Source: Linnemannia elongata
Taxonomy: Eukaryota > Mortierellomycota > Mortierellomycetes > Mortierellales > Mortierellaceae
DNA: 64,000 nt
Reading direction: 5' to 3'
NCBI GenBank assembly: GCA_036320915.1
Contig: JAXBDG010000001.1
Span: 1,178,001 to 1,242,000, forward strand
This document shows, one piece after another, positions 24,363 through 35,748 of this stretch. The translations under genes were made by a program, and so were the position numbers. How positions within the stretch are numbered: the stretch's first letter is position 1; the number at the start of each line of letters is the position of its first letter. The notes beneath the pieces were generated by a model. The model did not search any database and was not told the DNA's origin. It worked only from the letters and a program-made list of their open reading frames with translations.

Positions 24363-25698
24363 TGATGAGGAAAGAGTCGATTGGAAAGCAGTAAAAGAGA
24401 TCGAAAGAGGAAAAAGAGAGACCGAGTGAGAGAACAGAGTTGGGGGATGGAGGGGTTAGAGGAAGGGCCGGGAGTGAGGCAGATCCTAGTCGCCATGCCA
24501 ATTATTTCTATTTACGAACAAAAAATGAAAGAAAAGTTGCAGCCAAAATTGAGAGCACACGGCCGGACACAGAAAAAAAAGACGCATACCTTTCTTTCCT
24601 TTTGGCCTAACCAACCAAGCCATTCCTTGAGCTGGAAGTCTACCAAGGACCGATCATTTAGGCTATCGCCTTTGATGATGAAAAAAACGGAGAAAAGGGA
24701 AATGAAGACAAAGATAATAGAAAGAGGTCGGGGGGGGGGGGGTCAGAGAGAAAGAAGAGAGATGAGAAAGTACTAAGACCGTTGTATACCCGCAATAAAA
24801 TTGGATGCATGCGAGATGAAAAGAAGAGAGGAATCGGCATGGATGGACAATTGAAGGGAGCCTACCATGTGGGAAGGACCTCCCTATCTACTCGTTCCTC
24901 TATGCAATGCGGATACTCTTGCCTTCATAATTTTAGAAATTGTTCTTTCAGCATCCTTGCCGTTCGTTGAGATGTGTCGATTTTCAGGCACAGAGTGCAA
25001 AGGGAAGAAAAGGAGACACAGAAAGTGCTCGGACAAATCGAGCTGATGGGGATTTCGAGAAAGCTATTGCGCTGATCCGGTGCAAGGTGAGACAAAGAAG
25101 GTCGTCCATCGGCCTGGTGCCTGGGAAGAATAATATTAAGTGATCTGGTGCCTAAAAGTAATAAGTGATAACTCTGTTTGACACTAGCAGCGATCAGTAT
25201 ACAGTCGGTCGGGGATCAATCCAGACAGCGACCACAAACAAAACAGCCATGCCGGAATACAAAAATGCACACTTTCTAATTTCGACAGAAGTTGCAAAAA
25301 GCGAAAAGCGCGGCGCGGTGTGTGCATGATGTTTACTGGTAGAGTTGTACAGGACGGCGCATTGAACAGGTATGCTAATGATGATGATGTTGTTGTTGTT
25401 GGTGAAGAATGGCGGTGTGCCTTTTTTGCTGTTTTGCAGTTCACTTTTCATGCACATGATGAGACTAGGTGGCAATATCTTCTCTTCACGCTTCAACACA
25501 CTTGCCTTGTACTCCTCCTCCCTCCCCGCGGGCTGAAGGAACAAAAGTCCGTCAATCTGAAGACACACATACAAACATACATATAAACAACAACAAAGAG
25601 CGCTGTCGTTTTCAGACTAAGGATTTGTAACTTTGGCGAATGGGGCTTTCTCCTCACCCTCCTTAGCACCGTTGCCTGTCTGCCTTGTTAGCACTTAA

Positions 25699-25735
<37 letters not shown>

Positions 25736-26087
25736 AAAGTAGCGTGCGTGCCTGGTCCCCTTTTTTTTTAGAGACAGAGGTATTTTGTAATGTTTTTTTT
25801 TTTATTCTCCCGCTCCCTTCACTCTCTCTTCTCTTTCCATCTCCACTTTTCACTCCTCTTGCTTCACCTCCACTCTTGCACCTTTCTATCTCTTCTTCCT
25901 TCTTCTGTTTCCTCATCCTACTCCATCTCATGTCACTCTTCATTCATTGCTAGCAATGGCTCATGCATTCCTCCTCTTCTTAATACTTGTACCCCTTCCT
26001 TAATTTTTGTGTATTCAACTCTTTCTATTCTATTCTATTCTATTTTATTTTAATCCTCCCTTTTTCACCTCTCGTCATATAATAATC
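22485..26087. other. Gene-poor 3.6-kb region with homopolymers and simple repeats
   Basis: No gene is firmly supportable. It holds a C-rich run (22597-22623), TCTG repeats (about 22886-22915), a 29-A tract (24331-24359) and a 35-A tract (25700-25734). CT-rich DNA from 25750 to 26060 is the promoter of the next gene. Two weak coding-like patches are listed under findings: a - strand patch at about 23166-23600 and a 59-codon + strand ORF at 24867-25046. Confidence 0.5.
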
Positions 26088-28574
26088 ATGCTGCACATTC
26101 AAAGCACCACTCCCTCCTCCTCACACTTCCCCCCAGTTACAGCAACAGCGACAGGAACAACATCAAAGCGAACAAGTCGACCCCACTCACCTCCAGACGA
26201 AGAAGAGGTTAGCTCTAGATCATCATCGACTCTGTCTTCACTATCAAATAGCCACCACTCGTTCCTGCAATCCCCTACACACGTCCGGACCAATTCAGGC
26301 TCCTTCTCCTCCCTCTCTTCTTCCTCGCATAACCGACCTCACCACTACCAACACCATCAACAACACCACGACAGCCATCATCCACCTCTTTCTCAAGACG
26401 CGTTGTCTGCTGGATCTAAGTCCAACAATAGCAGCAGGAACAGGAACTCCACCAATAGCAGCCACTTTTCAGCCCTCGCCCACTTCTTGATCCCTGCCTC
26501 TTCCTCAGCCTCGGCGATATCTCCTTCATCTTCCTCCTATCATCACCACGTCCTTCCCGAGTCAACCAAGAAAGCCGAAGAGAAGAAGGAGGGTTTGGAG
26601 GAAATGGATGAAAGAGACAGCGGGAACATCATGTCGTTCGCATCGGGATACAGTCTTTACCAGCAACAGCAACAATATTCGATCCCGACAACGATCGCTA
26701 AGCCCGTGGCAATCTACCCTCAGGAGCTTCAACCCTGTCGAAAGAGGTACTCTCCTCGACATAGTGCACCCAACGGTGGAGTAACTGGAGGAGCGGGGGG
26801 AGGAGGGATGGTTGGTACTGGATCCTCTTCTTCATATCTGTCGTATGCCTCGGCCCTTGCAGCGACTATTGAACAGCTTCAACTGCAGCAGCAACAGAAC
26901 TACCAGCAGATGCAACAGCTGCGTAAGAATGACCCGCTATCCCTCCACAGTCTCGACCGACATCGAGGTACTACTTCTAACATCACAGACCATACCAACA
27001 GCGGCAACTCTATCTATGAGCACCAACAACAACAAAACCAACACAAATATGAACGTACTCGTCATCGTAATCGGAGCTCTTTCAACACTCCCCCGTCTCC
27101 TTGTACGACCGCCTCGGACGCGTTCTTGACGTCGTCTTCATCGACTTGTCACTGCTCTTCTCCTCCTCCCTCCGACTCGACGCGCAGAAACAGCGGAGGC
27201 AATACCAACTTTACCACCAAAAGCGAAAGCAACATTATCGCGACCCCCTCGACAGAGACTACGAGTATGTCCCATTGCTCTCCTGTCTTGTCTCGGACCC
27301 TGACCAAAGCCTCCACCTCCTCCCCCTCCTCCTCCTTGCCATCAGCAACAGCCACGCTATTATCAGAAGATGCAGCAGCCTCAGGAGCAACAACAGCATT
27401 ATCAACAAAAGCAACAGCCGCCGCTTCTTCTGTTGATGCAAGGGGAAAAGTTGACACGGACGAGAGAAACGCAAGGCCATCGTCTCCGATGTCATTTTCC
27501 TCTCCTCCTTCGTCCTCTTCCTCGTCTTCCTTCAGTCTTGACCACGCTTCGACTGTAGGAGTGGTGGTACAAACATCTCAGTCCAGAATGTCATCTGTGG
27601 TCGGATCGACTACTTCCGTTGGCCCCGCTTCGATGTCTTCGTCGTTCTGGTTAGAGAACAGTGACGATAGCAGTAACAGTAGCAATAATGAGAAGGGTTG
27701 TTTCGAATGCTGTGACAAGAGTTTTGTTGGATTCTCGTCTCGCTCGCCTTCGCCACCATCACCCCTGCATCGTCTGTCTCTCCAACAGCAACGACAAAGT
27801 CAACAACAACATTCCAGTGCCCCTTCGTCCCCGTCGTCTCGCCTTCCGTCTCGCCAATCACATCTTCACCAACAACCTCGGGATACTGCTGCAAGACGAG
27901 CGTTGAGATCTGTCAAACACGGGTCGTCGGATTATCAGGGGCAACATCAACAGTGTCATTTTTCGTGCTGTCAGCTGGGGGAAAGGAACAGCGGCAGGCG
28001 AACTCAAAGTCCTCCAAGTCAGGGGCAGGGTCAGGGCCAAGGCCAGGGACAGGGGGACGACCGGTGGTCAGACGTGCACACACAAAGCGCCCGTCCAACG
28101 GCTCCTGTATTGACCTCCCCACCATCCTCTCCTACTTCGTCTTCGTCGTCGTCGTTCAACCACAACCATCATCATCATCATCATCGAGTTCCCCAACAAA
28201 CAAACCCACATTACCCACACCACCGCCGCCACCCTTCTTCTCCCGCATCTCTCGCCAGCATGTCCTCCTTTGCCTACAACAACTCTTACAATAACTATTA
28301 CCCCGGATCTTCATCGCGCTCGACTTCCTCAGCCTCCAGATCAACAACTCGCCGTTCAAAATCCGCCCTCGCAACCACATCCCCCATAACAGGTGCAGGA
28401 GCCCTCGTGGCATCGAGCTCGGTCAAGGAGCTGTCCCCAAGTTCTCCACAAGTAATCGCACAGAGCTCAAGCCGTTACATCCTCTTCATCTGGCTCCCAC
28501 TCCTTCCACTCCTGATCCTCGCCATAGGTGGCCAGACTTCCTCCACCTTCGACTCCCCTGTCAACTACATCTAA
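26088..28574 (+). CDS. Ser/His/Gln-rich low-complexity protein with C-terminal membrane anchor
   Basis: This is an intronless ORF of 828 residues from the ATG at 26088, which follows a CT-rich leader and an AT-rich stretch; an upstream in-frame ATG at 26007 is less likely. The product is almost entirely disordered, with poly-Ser, His-rich, Gln-rich and Gly-rich tracts. A cluster CFECCDKSF near residue 545 and CHFSCCQL near 650 give a few Cys. The last 40 residues contain one hydrophobic segment (YILFIWLPLLPLLILAIGG) followed by a short tail, typical of a tail-anchored protein. I do not recognise a family. The long open frame despite biased composition, and the sensible C-terminal anchor, argue that it is real. 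Confidence 0.62.
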   Translation: MLHIQSTTPSSSHFPPVTATATGTTSKRTSRPHSPPDEEEVSSRSSSTLSSLSNSHHSFLQSPTHVRTNSGSFSSLSSSSHNRPHHYQHHQQHHDSHHPPLSQDALSAGSKSNNSSRNRNSTNSSHFSALAHFLIPASSSASAISPSSSSYHHHVLPESTKKAEEKKEGLEEMDERDSGNIMSFASGYSLYQQQQQYSIPTTIAKPVAIYPQELQPCRKRYSPRHSAPNGGVTGGAGGGGMVGTGSSSSYLSYASALAATIEQLQLQQQQNYQQMQQLRKNDPLSLHSLDRHRGTTSNITDHTNSGNSIYEHQQQQNQHKYERTRHRNRSSFNTPPSPCTTASDAFLTSSSSTCHCSSPPPSDSTRRNSGGNTNFTTKSESNIIATPSTETTSMSHCSPVLSRTLTKASTSSPSSSLPSATATLLSEDAAASGATTALSTKATAAASSVDARGKVDTDERNARPSSPMSFSSPPSSSSSSSFSLDHASTVGVVVQTSQSRMSSVVGSTTSVGPASMSSSFWLENSDDSSNSSNNEKGCFECCDKSFVGFSSRSPSPPSPLHRLSLQQQRQSQQQHSSAPSSPSSRLPSRQSHLHQQPRDTAARRALRSVKHGSSDYQGQHQQCHFSCCQLGERNSGRRTQSPPSQGQGQGQGQGQGDDRWSDVHTQSARPTAPVLTSPPSSPTSSSSSSFNHNHHHHHHRVPQQTNPHYPHHRRHPSSPASLASMSSFAYNNSYNNYYPGSSSRSTSSASRSTTRRSKSALATTSPITGAGALVASSSVKELSPSSPQVIAQSSSRYILFIWLPLLPLLILAIGGQTSSTFDSPVNYI

Positions 28575-29148
28575 TCCCCTTTATTTTTCTTCTCCACTTA
28601 CCCTCCTATTTTTATTTTTTTTTCCGGCATTTTTCTTCCCTCTTTTTCGTCTCTGACATAATCTTAGCATACCCCCACCCCACCACCATCCCCTCGTGTC
28701 CATAGTCCCATCCCCTAATCTAATAGTAATCGTAATCCTAATAACAGATCATATCCTTGAAACCCCCCCCCCACTCGATAACCATGAACAACGAGAACCT
28801 GAATGGGGGTCATCATGAACAAAACGTACAAACAAACAAACAAACAAACTAACAAACAACAAACAAAGAGAGTCGGGGTCAAGAAAAAAAAAAAAAAAAA
28901 AAAAAAAAGTTACTAGCTTGTACCTGAAAAGGTTCAAAGTCCCCTCGGTGCCTCCTGAACACAAATTACATCATAACTTTTACAAACAACGTTTTCTTCG
29001 CTTTTTTGTGTACTGTATGTTTTTATCTAAGCAAGAAGGTAATGACCTCGTGAATAACGCTACATGAAAAAAGAAAGGAATGTGAAAGAAAAGGGAGAGG
29101 GGAATAAAAGAACAAAGAAACAAATGAACAAGAAGAACCACTCGTCGT
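28575..29148. other. Convergent intergenic region
   Basis: It holds the 3' flanks of the tail-anchored protein gene (+) and the ABC transporter gene (-). It contains a CAAA repeat near 28830-28860 and an A-run near 28884-28908. No gene is seen. Confidence 0.55.
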
Positions 29149-32100
29149 CTAGAACAGTCCACGCTTCTGGACCTTGGTGCCGTCTTGAGGACCAGCGTTC
29201 AATCCAACCTCGAGCTCCTTCTGGATCTCAGCATGGCGCTTCTTCAGGTCCTCAACCTCGTCCAACTTGGCCTGCAAAGACTTAATCTCGTTCTCAACCG
29301 ACTGACGCTCCTCTGCTGTTCCGATAGTGGAGAACTCCCAGTGACCGTGGTCACCCGTCAACTTGAGCAAGTGCAAGTGGTACTTGAACAGAGCAGGACG
29401 ATGCGAGATCGTGATAAGGGTAATACCCTCGTCTTTAGCGTGGTTGTACATCAATCCCTCGACATCTGAACTGACTGCAGACGTGCACTCGTCCAAAATG
29501 GCGAACTTGGGCTTGTGATAAAACAATCTTGCCATATTCATCTATATATGCGGATAAAAATAGTCAAAATAGAAAACAACAGATTGTCAGGGAATGATGC
29601 CAACAAACAATAAAAAAATGTAGTCAAGAGACGCGTCTAGATGCACATATAAACACTTACTCTCTGCTTCTCTCCGCCAGAAAAGACATCTTTCCACTCC
29701 TTGATAGTGTCCCAGCCTCCCTCGCGATCAGGGATGTAGGCCAAATGAACATGCTTCAAGATGGTCATCAACTCCTCGTCTGTCCGGCCGGCCTTGATCA
29801 TGTCTGCGTGCGAGTGAGGGTAGATAACCTGGTCTCTCAACGATCCAATCGACAAGTAGGCGCGCTGAGGGATGTAAAAGATGTCCTTGGGGTTGGGGCG
29901 GGAGACCTCGCCACGGAAGACGGGCCAAAGACCGCTGACAACACGAGCGAAACCAGTCTTGCCAACACCGTTGGGTCCAGTGACGAGCATGTGGTCACCG
30001 GGCTTGACATCAACGTTCAAGTTGCGCACCAACTCCTCACCTCCGTTGGCGTTTCCGGGAGAAGGAGTCACAATGGGCACACCGACAAACTTGATACCCT
30101 CGTAACCATAGTTCATGATGCCGCGAATGTCAGCCATCGAGTAGAACTCAGCCTCGGCATCGCCGTCCTGGGAAGAGGTTGAAGATCCACCAGTCTTAGG
30201 GGGAGGTCCCTCGAACTGACCGGCCTGGAGCTGGTGAAGGACAGAGATCAAGTTGTAGACACGAAGAGTCGAACCAGCCAATTCGGACATTTCCTTGTAA
30301 GAGTACATCATACGTCCACCAGCATCGGCCAACGACATCATAAGACTATATAATTAAAGGAAACACGACGCATTAAAAACTGTTTGTCGTGAATCGCCTT
30401 TGAACACGTGAAAAGTTGCTCACAGAGATAACCCTTACCGCTTGCTAGTGATAAAGCCCTTGGTACGGGCACCGACCACCTTATCTCCACTGGCAATATC
30501 CTTGACTGAGTCAACACCTCCCAAGGCAGGGAAGAAGACGGGCAAGGCACAGAGGGTCAAACCAACAGCAGACCAGCAGTACTTGATGATAAAGTCCTCG
30601 AACATGTTGTAGGCGATACGGATCTTGTAGATCGAGTTGATGTGACGGATCAAGCGCTTGTAGGTCCTGGTCAAGATCGAGTGCTCCAAGTCCGCTCCGT
30701 TATAGAAAGCAACCTCCTCGGCGTTGGTGATCAGACGAGTGTGAGCAGAGCGGAAGTCACCCTATCATGTCCCAAGGAATGTTCAGTGACATAAGGTCAG
30801 TACCTCCGGTTTGCTGATCAAATCCACGACGTTGTGTGCACGAGAAAATGACGCGAAAGTGAGAGCTATGAAAAGAACTTGCCTCCAACTTGGCCTCGAC
30901 GGCGGCCAATTTACCAAAGGCAGGGGTGACCATGCGGAGCAAGAAGGCGGTGACAACATAGGAGACAAAGAGACCACCCATTCCAGAGACACCGATGGAG
31001 CGCATCAGCTGGTAGTTAAAGATAATGGTATCCAGGATGGGCTTGCCCAAGTTGGAGTAGAGTCCTGCCAAAGAATCACAGAACTTGGCGACATCGGTGG
31101 TGATGTATTGGTCAACGCCCTCAATGCGGTCGTCCAAGTTCAATGCCCTGTAGTAGGTGACTTGGTCGTTGAGGTACAGGTCGTGGACGTAGCGGGTCAA
31201 GCGCGTACGGAATGCGATTGACAGCTTCGATTGCAGGTAGCGAATCTATATGTCATGCCAGTCAAAATAGATAAATTAGACTGCTTGCTCTATCATAGGG
31301 CAAAGACGCGTATCTCTTGGCATTGCGGGTTTGCGTGTTGGCATGGATGTGTGTAAGCAATTCCGTCGTCTTCGCTGTCGCCGTTGTGAATCCACGTCGG
31401 GCGAGTTCAACCGGTTGAATGATTTTTTGTCGTTAGGTTCGTTTTGTGTCCGAATGTTGCTTTGCAATCATAAATCGATCGACGCACAAAATTGTAGCGG
31501 CTGTCCGGAGGCAACTATCCGAATGTGTTCGACCCAAGCTCCCTACCCCACCTTTTACAACCTTTCTTGTTTCGCCCTTCATTTTTGCTCTTGCTGCACC
31601 TTATGTTCTCTTGGCCACATTTGTTACCCCAATGGTTCCCACCGTTCCTTTTTTGTCGTTTTTGCTTATTCCTGCTGAATAACTGAGTTGGGGTGATGTC
31701 GATATGGTGGAACGGATTGGTTGACTGATCAATTGTAGGAAAGGACATTTGGATCGAATGCAATTGACGTAAAGGAATGGTTCTGTATCCACTTGCCATG
31801 CTGTTGGTATAGGTGGCGGGAAGGGCGATGGCGAACCAGTATCCCAAACCGCGAATGAATCCCTTGCCATTGCCGGCGATCTATGTCAAAGAGGAGGGAA
31901 AATTTAGCATATGCAAATGAAAGAAAGTCGGGGTCATTTCGGTAATGAGAGATAAAAGACAGTAGACCAAGAGTGTAACTCATGATGTTATAGTGATAGT
32001 GCTAGAAGCCATGATCCGCCAAGATATCAGCAATTGCTTACCAAGTTCTTGACAATAGCTCCGTCAAGACGAGCAACGACGACACTGAGGTAAGTACGGA

Positions 32101-32590
32101 GAACCAAGAAGGTGGTATGAAGGATCAGGATCATGGTCTCCTTGCAGTGCAGCTTGGGGATCAAGATCTTGAAGATGGCCTCGATCTGGCGGAAGAACTC
32201 CTTGTTGACGCCAACCTTGACCGAGGACTTTGCAGAGGAAGCAGACGATCCGGCCGAGGCGACCTTGGATGGTGGGAAGTACTTGCGGTTGCGTGCAAAC
32301 GTCTCTGCTGTGGTGTGCTTGATGGGCTTGGAGGTCTTTTTGGGCGCAAAAATCTTACCCTCCTTCACATTGGAGGTACTGCTGCTACTACCCTCGGTCG
32401 AAACCTTGGAAGCAGCGGCAGCCTTCTTAGCCTTTGCCTGCTTGTTGCTCAGATAGCGTCCGACAACGATGGCAATGAAGCTGACAAGGGCGACTGCAGG
32501 AAGAGGACGAGCATGGGCTGATTTTTTGGTGTGAACGGCATCAAGGACCGAGTTGATCTGCTGAGGCAGGTCCTTTGAATGAGCGACCAT
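29149..32590 (-). CDS. Peroxisomal fatty-acyl ABC half-transporter (ABCD/Pxa family)
   Basis: It probably imports long-chain acyl-CoA or fatty acids into peroxisomes as a dimer. Exons in transcript order are 32590-32042, 31880-31797, 31245-30883, 30761-30439, 30345-29661 and 29541-29149, giving 798 residues. An N-terminal hydrophobic segment at about 30-46 precedes a Ser/Lys-rich stretch. The membrane half includes the loop TNAEEVAFYNGADLEHS, a hallmark of this family. The nucleotide-binding domain has Walker A GPNGVGKT (Lys569), signature FSGGEKQR (Phe replaces the usual Leu) and Walker B FAILDECTSAVS (Asp685, Glu686). A C-terminal coiled coil of about 40 residues follows. Introns 2 and 3 start with GCAAGT instead of GT: only those donors keep frame and recreate the conserved NSM-IRYL and KLE-GDFR junctions. 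Pxa1 and Pxa2 cannot be told apart here. Confidence 0.94.
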
Positions 32591-32964
32591 GTTGGTGTTG
32601 CAAATATGCCGTTGTTGTGATGGGAAGGTGTGAAAAAAGAAGGGTTGATGAAATATGTTGCTTGCGTGGTGGTAGGAGTAGGGGGGTGGCTGGGAGGATG
32701 AAGAAGGGGCGAAGGAGAGGAGAGGTCGGAGGACAGATTAGGGATGGAGATGCAAAAGCTAGGAAGAGGAAGAGGAAGAAACAATTAAAAGGAAAAGGAA
32801 GACAGAGAGAGTGTGTGTACAGGGGAGGAGAAGGGGAGTTGTTGAAGGGACGATGGGAGAGGGTCGCACGGTCAACAAAAAAGTCGGAGAGGGATGGAGA
32901 AGGGAGGATGGATGAAGAAGAAAAAAGAAAAGGAAGCAACGAGTTATATCAAGAAAAAGGTGGA

Positions 32965-32999
<35 letters not shown>

Positions 33000-33909
33000 A
33001 GAAGAACATGAAGAAACGAGTACGAACGAACAAAAGGGAGGGCGGCAGGGCGTACGGGGGAGGGGGGAGAAGTATAGGAGAGAGTGGAGTACAGTACTCA
33101 CGGATCTAGTAGCATTGAGGGAGAAGCACAGAAAAGACTCTTACAAAGACACACAAATAACAGACCCGTCAACCCCGCACTCGTAACCTTCGCTCTCATT
33201 CGATGCAATCGATACAGACACACGAGGCAAAACACCAACGAGAGTTTTTGCAATCATTCCTGTTGGCTGGTTTATTTGCACTTTGTGTGTTGTGGATGTT
33301 TTTTGCGTGTGTGTCCATGGGCTGACAACTAAGGTACCTCTCTCTCCTTCTGAAGAGATCTCTGTCAGTGGCTCGCAGTCACTGAAACCTTATTACATAC
33401 TGATCTGTCCGCGCCCACGTGAAAGCCGTAAGTTGTACCACAACTGCAGAGAACATCAACAAACAGCAACAACAACAACAATACACGCCACATCGTGTAC
33501 TGTACATCCTTTGCTTTGCTTTTCTTTTTCTTTTTCTTTCTTCCATTCGATAAGATACTTCGCAAGAGAATCATGGATCCGTGAGAAAGAGGTTTCAAGG
33601 AAAGAGAAAACATGCCGATCATTGTACTCACAAGCTCCAGCTCAGTTCGGACATTTTTTTTTTTTTTTTTTTTCAAACAACTCACGTTCATCGCGGTGTC
33701 AGGATCGATCAAGGAGACCCGGAGTCATCTACGCCGATATCCATAGGTACTATATTGCCTTTGCACAATCGTACGATATTCAACGCGAACTCTGTGTGAA
33801 AAGGCAATCGAAAAATGTTTACTATTGAAAAAGCTCTATGGCTAAAAATGAGAATAAAATAAAAGGTGGCGGAAATATATACAGGATGGGGCGTGAAGCA
33901 AAAGTCTCT
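32591..33909. other. Intergenic: promoter of the ABC transporter gene
   Basis: It is GA-rich on the + strand (CT-rich in the sense of the ABC gene) from about 32650 to 33070, including a GAAGAA array near 32963-33006. A T-run sits near 33653-33673. The + strand reading frame through the GA tract is Lys/Glu-rich low complexity and I do not accept it as a gene. Confidence 0.55.
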
Positions 33910-35276
33910 CTATTCTTCATCGTCCATGGTCTCTCCAGACCCAGCTTGGCCCAACAGATCCTCCTTACTGTACTCTGGCTCAACTTCAACCTCAGTCTCA
34001 ATCTCTGCTACAACCTCCTCTTCGTCTTCATATCCGCCATCCTCCTCATCCTCAAAACTCTCATCTCCACGGAAAAGCGTCTCAACATACCGATGCATAT
34101 CCTCGTCAAGACCAGCTTCCTCCTCCGCAACAACCTCATCCTCAATCATTCTTACCATCTCATCCGTCAATACCTTACCACTCGCCTCTTCAGCTTCTTC
34201 AATCCTATCCAGGATCTCTTCCTCAGCCTCCTCAAGCCGATCCATGATATCTTGCTCAGTCTCATTAAAAATCTCTTCCTCGCGTTCCTCGCGTATTTCC
34301 TCAATCGCATCCTCGAGGCCTTCTTCGGCTTCATCAAGGCGAGCCTTAGCCTCGGCTTCGATCTCGGAAATGACTTCAACTTCTTCGAGTTGTTCCAACA
34401 GTTCTTGCTCGGTACCATCTTCTTTTTCTGATCCTTGCTCGTCGTCTTCCTCTTGGATCGACTCGGCCTCTTTCTCGTCAGACCAGTCATCACTCGTCGA
34501 CGTGGCAACATCATCCTCGACTGCTGTCGCTTCCGGAGTCTCATTATTTTTATTTCTTTCGTCATCCTCCATGGCCTCGAGCTCCAAGAACTTGGACTCC
34601 AAAAGCGCTTCCTCGTAGGGGCCAGCTGTCAGCGGATCACGGTCAAGAACCATGTCCATCTCAGTCTTGGATCGGGCATTGGGGCTCGAAGGGGTGAGGC
34701 ATGAGTCTGACGCGCCGTTCTCTTGGCTACAGTCAGCTGCCGAGACACTACTGGTCTCCACAGAAATCTCCTGTTCGGCTCGAAGATAATCCATCACAGG
34801 CAACCGTCTATCCAACTGTGAACGTAAAATAAAAAAAAATAAAAAAAATCGTTACTGCGCTTAGTGCATGACAACATCTTACAATTTGGTGGCGTCAAGT
34901 CGCGTCTATTTTTATGTTTGGCAAAATGGTAAAACATGCGCGTAGTATCATCATCATCGCAGAAAAGGAAGAAAAAACGAACCTTGACACGTTCAACAAA
35001 AGAATTTAACCATGGCAAGGTCTTGACGGGTCCATCCTCACGAATAGGTAACGGCATCATGATCTCGGTATCATCTGCCAGAGCACTCCCCTTCTTGTTC
35101 TTGCGAAACGCACTCTCGGCCTGGAAGGCTGTGCGGCTCTCAAGACTACCAGCCTGTGGGTCGGGTAGGGCCACATAATAGAATAGGATGAGCAGCAAGA
35201 GCGATCCGCTGAGGAGGGTTCTTTTCGAGGACAAGATGCGGCCTCGACCGCTGTTTGCGCTGAACCAAAGCACCAT
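33910..35276 (-). CDS. Acidic coiled-coil type II membrane protein, function unknown
   Basis: Exons are 35276-34983 and 34815-33910, giving 399 residues; the intron begins GTTCGT and ends TTCACAG with phase 0 on both sides. A single transmembrane helix (LLSGSLLLLILFYYVAL) at about residues 21-37 follows a short basic N-terminus, predicting N-in/C-out topology. The lumenal part is extremely acidic, and residues about 230-330 repeat Glu-rich helical units such as DIMDRLEEAEEEILDRIEEA, likely a coiled coil. The family is not recognised. Low-affinity, high-capacity Ca2+ binding in the secretory pathway, as in acidic lumenal proteins, is a possibility by analogy only. Confidence 0.78.
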
Positions 35277-35748
35277 TATAGCGTGTTTGTTTAATTTGGT
35301 TGTGAGATGAAAGTGGAAGGGAGAAGATATGGATGAGGGAGAGGGGAAGGGCTCAAAATGTTAGGCGGAAACGATAGTTGTGTGTAGTACAAGGAGGAAA
35401 AGTGTAAAGGGACGAAAACGTCAAAACGTGGGTGCGAGAAAGAAAGAGAAAGAGAGAGAGAGAGAAAGAGATTAGTGAGTGCAAGAAGCATGTGGTGAGA
35501 AACACTCACATCAATGCGAGACCTTGGTTTTTTTTTTCTCATTTTTCGAGACGCTGAGACCGTTTGTCAAGCGATCTCCTCCCGTTGATCCTTGAAAGTA
35601 CTGACAAACATCGCTGAACTTCACCAAACAGAAAATGTCTGTCCACATTTGTATATGCCTTCATCCCATCCAAAGTTCTCGTTGTAAAAACACAGCTTGT
35701 TGTTTGTTTGCGTGTAGGGGAGAAAAAGGAACGAGGTAATAGGTCTAA
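35277..35748. other. Intergenic: promoter of the acidic membrane protein gene
   Basis: It holds a GA-rich run (AGAGAGAGAG near 35440-35470), equivalent to CT-rich in the sense of the downstream gene on the - strand. No gene is seen. Confidence 0.55.

Noticed and set aside
32575..33186. 203-codon Lys/Glu-rich + strand frame
   Set aside because: Reads through the GA complement of the ABC transporter promoter; no folded sequence.
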